The notes under the pieces are model-generated. The model was not told where the DNA came from. It did not search any database and saw nothing but the letters and a program-made list of their open reading frames with translations. A program made the position numbers and the translations under genes. A stretch of DNA of 64,000 nucleotides. Origin: Leadbetterella sp031420365 (GTDB lineage Bacteria > Bacteroidota > Bacteroidia > Cytophagales > Spirosomataceae). Below, in pieces: positions 62,999 through 64,000 of this stretch; positions within the stretch are counted from its first letter, which is position 1, and the number at the start of each line of letters is the position of its first letter. The DNA lies in contig JANOMP010000007.1 of NCBI GenBank assembly GCA_031420365.1, positions 4,967 to 68,966 on the forward strand. The letters run 5' to 3'.

Positions 62999-63736
62999 AT
63001 GATATTACGCACCGAAAACCTAGTTAAAAAATACGGTCAAAGGCTTGTAAATAATCAAGTTAGTTATCAAGTTGCTCAAGGAGAGATAGTAGGATTGCTT
63101 GGACCTAATGGTGCTGGAAAAACCACTTCTTTTTATATGGCTGTTGGTTTGGTGAAACCCAATCAGGGCAAAATTTGGCTTGATGACGTAGATATTACTA
63201 GCTTGCCGATGTACAAAAGAGCTAAATTGGGCATTGGATACTTAGCTCAAGAGGCTTCTATATTTAGAGATCTTACTGTAGAAGAAAACATTTTAGGTGT
63301 GATGGAATTGGCAAAACCTGATATGACCAAATTAGAAAGAAAAGAAAAAACAGAATCTCTTCTAGAAGAATTTAGTTTAGAACATGTAAGAAAAAACAAA
63401 GGAATTGTGCTTTCAGGAGGAGAAAGAAGACGAACCGAAATCGCAAGAGCATTGGCAGTTGATCCTAAATTCATACTTTTAGACGAGCCATTTGCTGGAG
63501 TAGACCCCATAGCGGTTGAAGAAATTCAAGGAATAGTGGCACGGTTAAAGCACCGTAACATTGGAATATTAATAACAGATCACAATGTGAACGAAACATT
63601 ATCAATTACCGATAGAGCCTATTTACTTTTTGAAGGCAAAATATTAAAACAAGGCTCTGCAGAAGAGTTAGCTGCTGACGAAATGGTTAGAAAAGTATAC
63701 TTGGGAATGAACTTCGAGTTAAAAAGAAAATTCTGA
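62999..63736 (+). CDS. lptB: Lipopolysaccharide export ATPase
   Basis: The 245-residue ABC ATPase powers lipopolysaccharide transport across the envelope with LptFG. It has Walker A GPNGAGKTT (about 35-43), the Q-loop region IGYLAQEASIFRDL, signature LSGGERRRTEIARALA, Walker B FILLDEPFAGVDP and the switch His in ITDHNVNET. The QEAS and GGERRR blocks are characteristic of LptB. Repeat copy D begins about 40 bases after its stop. Confidence 0.95.
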   Translation: MILRTENLVKKYGQRLVNNQVSYQVAQGEIVGLLGPNGAGKTTSFYMAVGLVKPNQGKIWLDDVDITSLPMYKRAKLGIGYLAQEASIFRDLTVEENILGVMELAKPDMTKLERKEKTESLLEEFSLEHVRKNKGIVLSGGERRRTEIARALAVDPKFILLDEPFAGVDPIAVEEIQGIVARLKHRNIGILITDHNVNETLSITDRAYLLFEGKILKQGSAEELAADEMVRKVYLGMNFELKRKF

Positions 63737-63778
63737 TTTTCTTAAGGCCTTTTTAATTATTAATCGATGAAAAATATT

Positions 63779-64000
63779 TACTGGCATCCGAGAAAAAATA
63801 AAAACAAAATGAATTCCTTTGATCACAAAATCGGTACGCCGAATCGTGACCATTTTAAAAATTTGAAATGGAGAATTTTTATTATATCTTTAATAGCTAA
63901 TTATCAAATTTTAAAGGGGAACGCCCTTTAGGTTTATTCGATTCGGCGTACCGATTTGTGAATGTTTTTTGGCTTGGGTCCGACCGTTCGGCTTTTTTTC
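63779..64000 (+). repeat. Dispersed repeat, copy D (cut by the window end)
   Basis: TACTGGCATCCGAG and the following 190 bases match copy B at roughly three bases in four, with long identical runs such as CAAATTTTAAAGGGGAACG. Arms CACAAAATCGGTACGCCGAA (from 63823) and its complement ending at 63960 are perfect inverted repeats over about 20 bases, enclosing about 95 bases. The downstream core of copies B and C would lie beyond the window. Confidence 0.85.

Noticed and set aside
1..64000. CRISPR array, prophage, integrated plasmid or secondary-metabolite cluster
   Set aside because: No regularly spaced short direct repeats, cas genes, phage structural genes, partition genes or synthase genes were found on reading both strands.

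Overview
The window comes from an AT-rich Bacteroidota chromosome, most likely of Cytophagales type. The evidence is family content: DUF58/BatA/DUF4175 genes, DUF4301, an outer membrane beta-barrel receptor, LVIVD and DUF1080 proteins, CstB-type sulfur enzymes and many lipoproteins. Several genes also carry the Bacteroidota promoter signature (TTTG, about 18-22 nt, TAnnTTTG), and Shine-Dalgarno sequences are nearly absent. No CRISPR array, prophage or rRNA was seen. There is one tRNA, tRNA-Gln(TTG).

Layout. 1-6470: Bat-type membrane operon (DUF58 tail, BatA, DUF4175, a membrane protein, DUF2891). 6520-7115: OmpH/Skp-like lipoprotein. 7230-8184: a scar holding an intergenic repeat, a decayed REP-associated (RAYT) transposase and the 3' half of a YeeE/YedE gene. 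8187-12413: eight-gene sulfur/persulfide operon (TPMT-like methyltransferase, CstB-type persulfide dioxygenase-sulfurtransferase, DUF6132, two single-domain rhodaneses, Cys-rich membrane protein, a CGPY thioredoxin, rhodanese-thioredoxin lipoprotein). 12413-13577: decayed IS and the tail of a lost outer membrane protein. 13748-19368: penicillin acylase, rhodanese, glycosyltransferase, argG. 19846-22242: beta-barrel receptor. 22542-27857: ilvD-ilvB-ilvN-ilvC. 28274-35799: amylase, acetyltransferase, atpD-atpC, a LysR regulator divergent from NADP-isocitrate dehydrogenase, DksA-like protein. 36143-42431: glutamate dehydrogenase, SDR, sixA, a 47-aa membrane ORF, GbsR and DtxR regulators, DUF4301. 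42569-47049: tRNA-Gln, epimerase, udk, nrdB, M48 protease. 47065-50654: minus-strand surface operon (META lipoprotein, serpin, LVIVD lipoprotein, beta-barrel). 50937-55321: rhodanese, then a DUF1080/PA14 protein with a cytochrome-c-tailed sugar dehydrogenase-like protein. 55587-64000: SNF2 helicase, TIM-barrel isomerase, trpD, recJ, lptB.

Most genes are core metabolism and envelope biogenesis. The accessory part is 7.2-13.6 kb: a sulfur-detoxification cassette whose two ends are both decayed. Four copies of one dispersed repeat family lie at about 7.2, 19.4, 27.9 and 63.8 kb. The first directly abuts a RAYT relic, which suggests REP-like elements mobilised by RAYT. Two 16-bp palindromes of form TGAAAG-N4-CTTTCA, one beside the GbsR gene and one between the dksA-like and glutamate dehydrogenase genes, suggest a small regulon. 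All functional calls are from reading sequence and recalling families; no database search was run.
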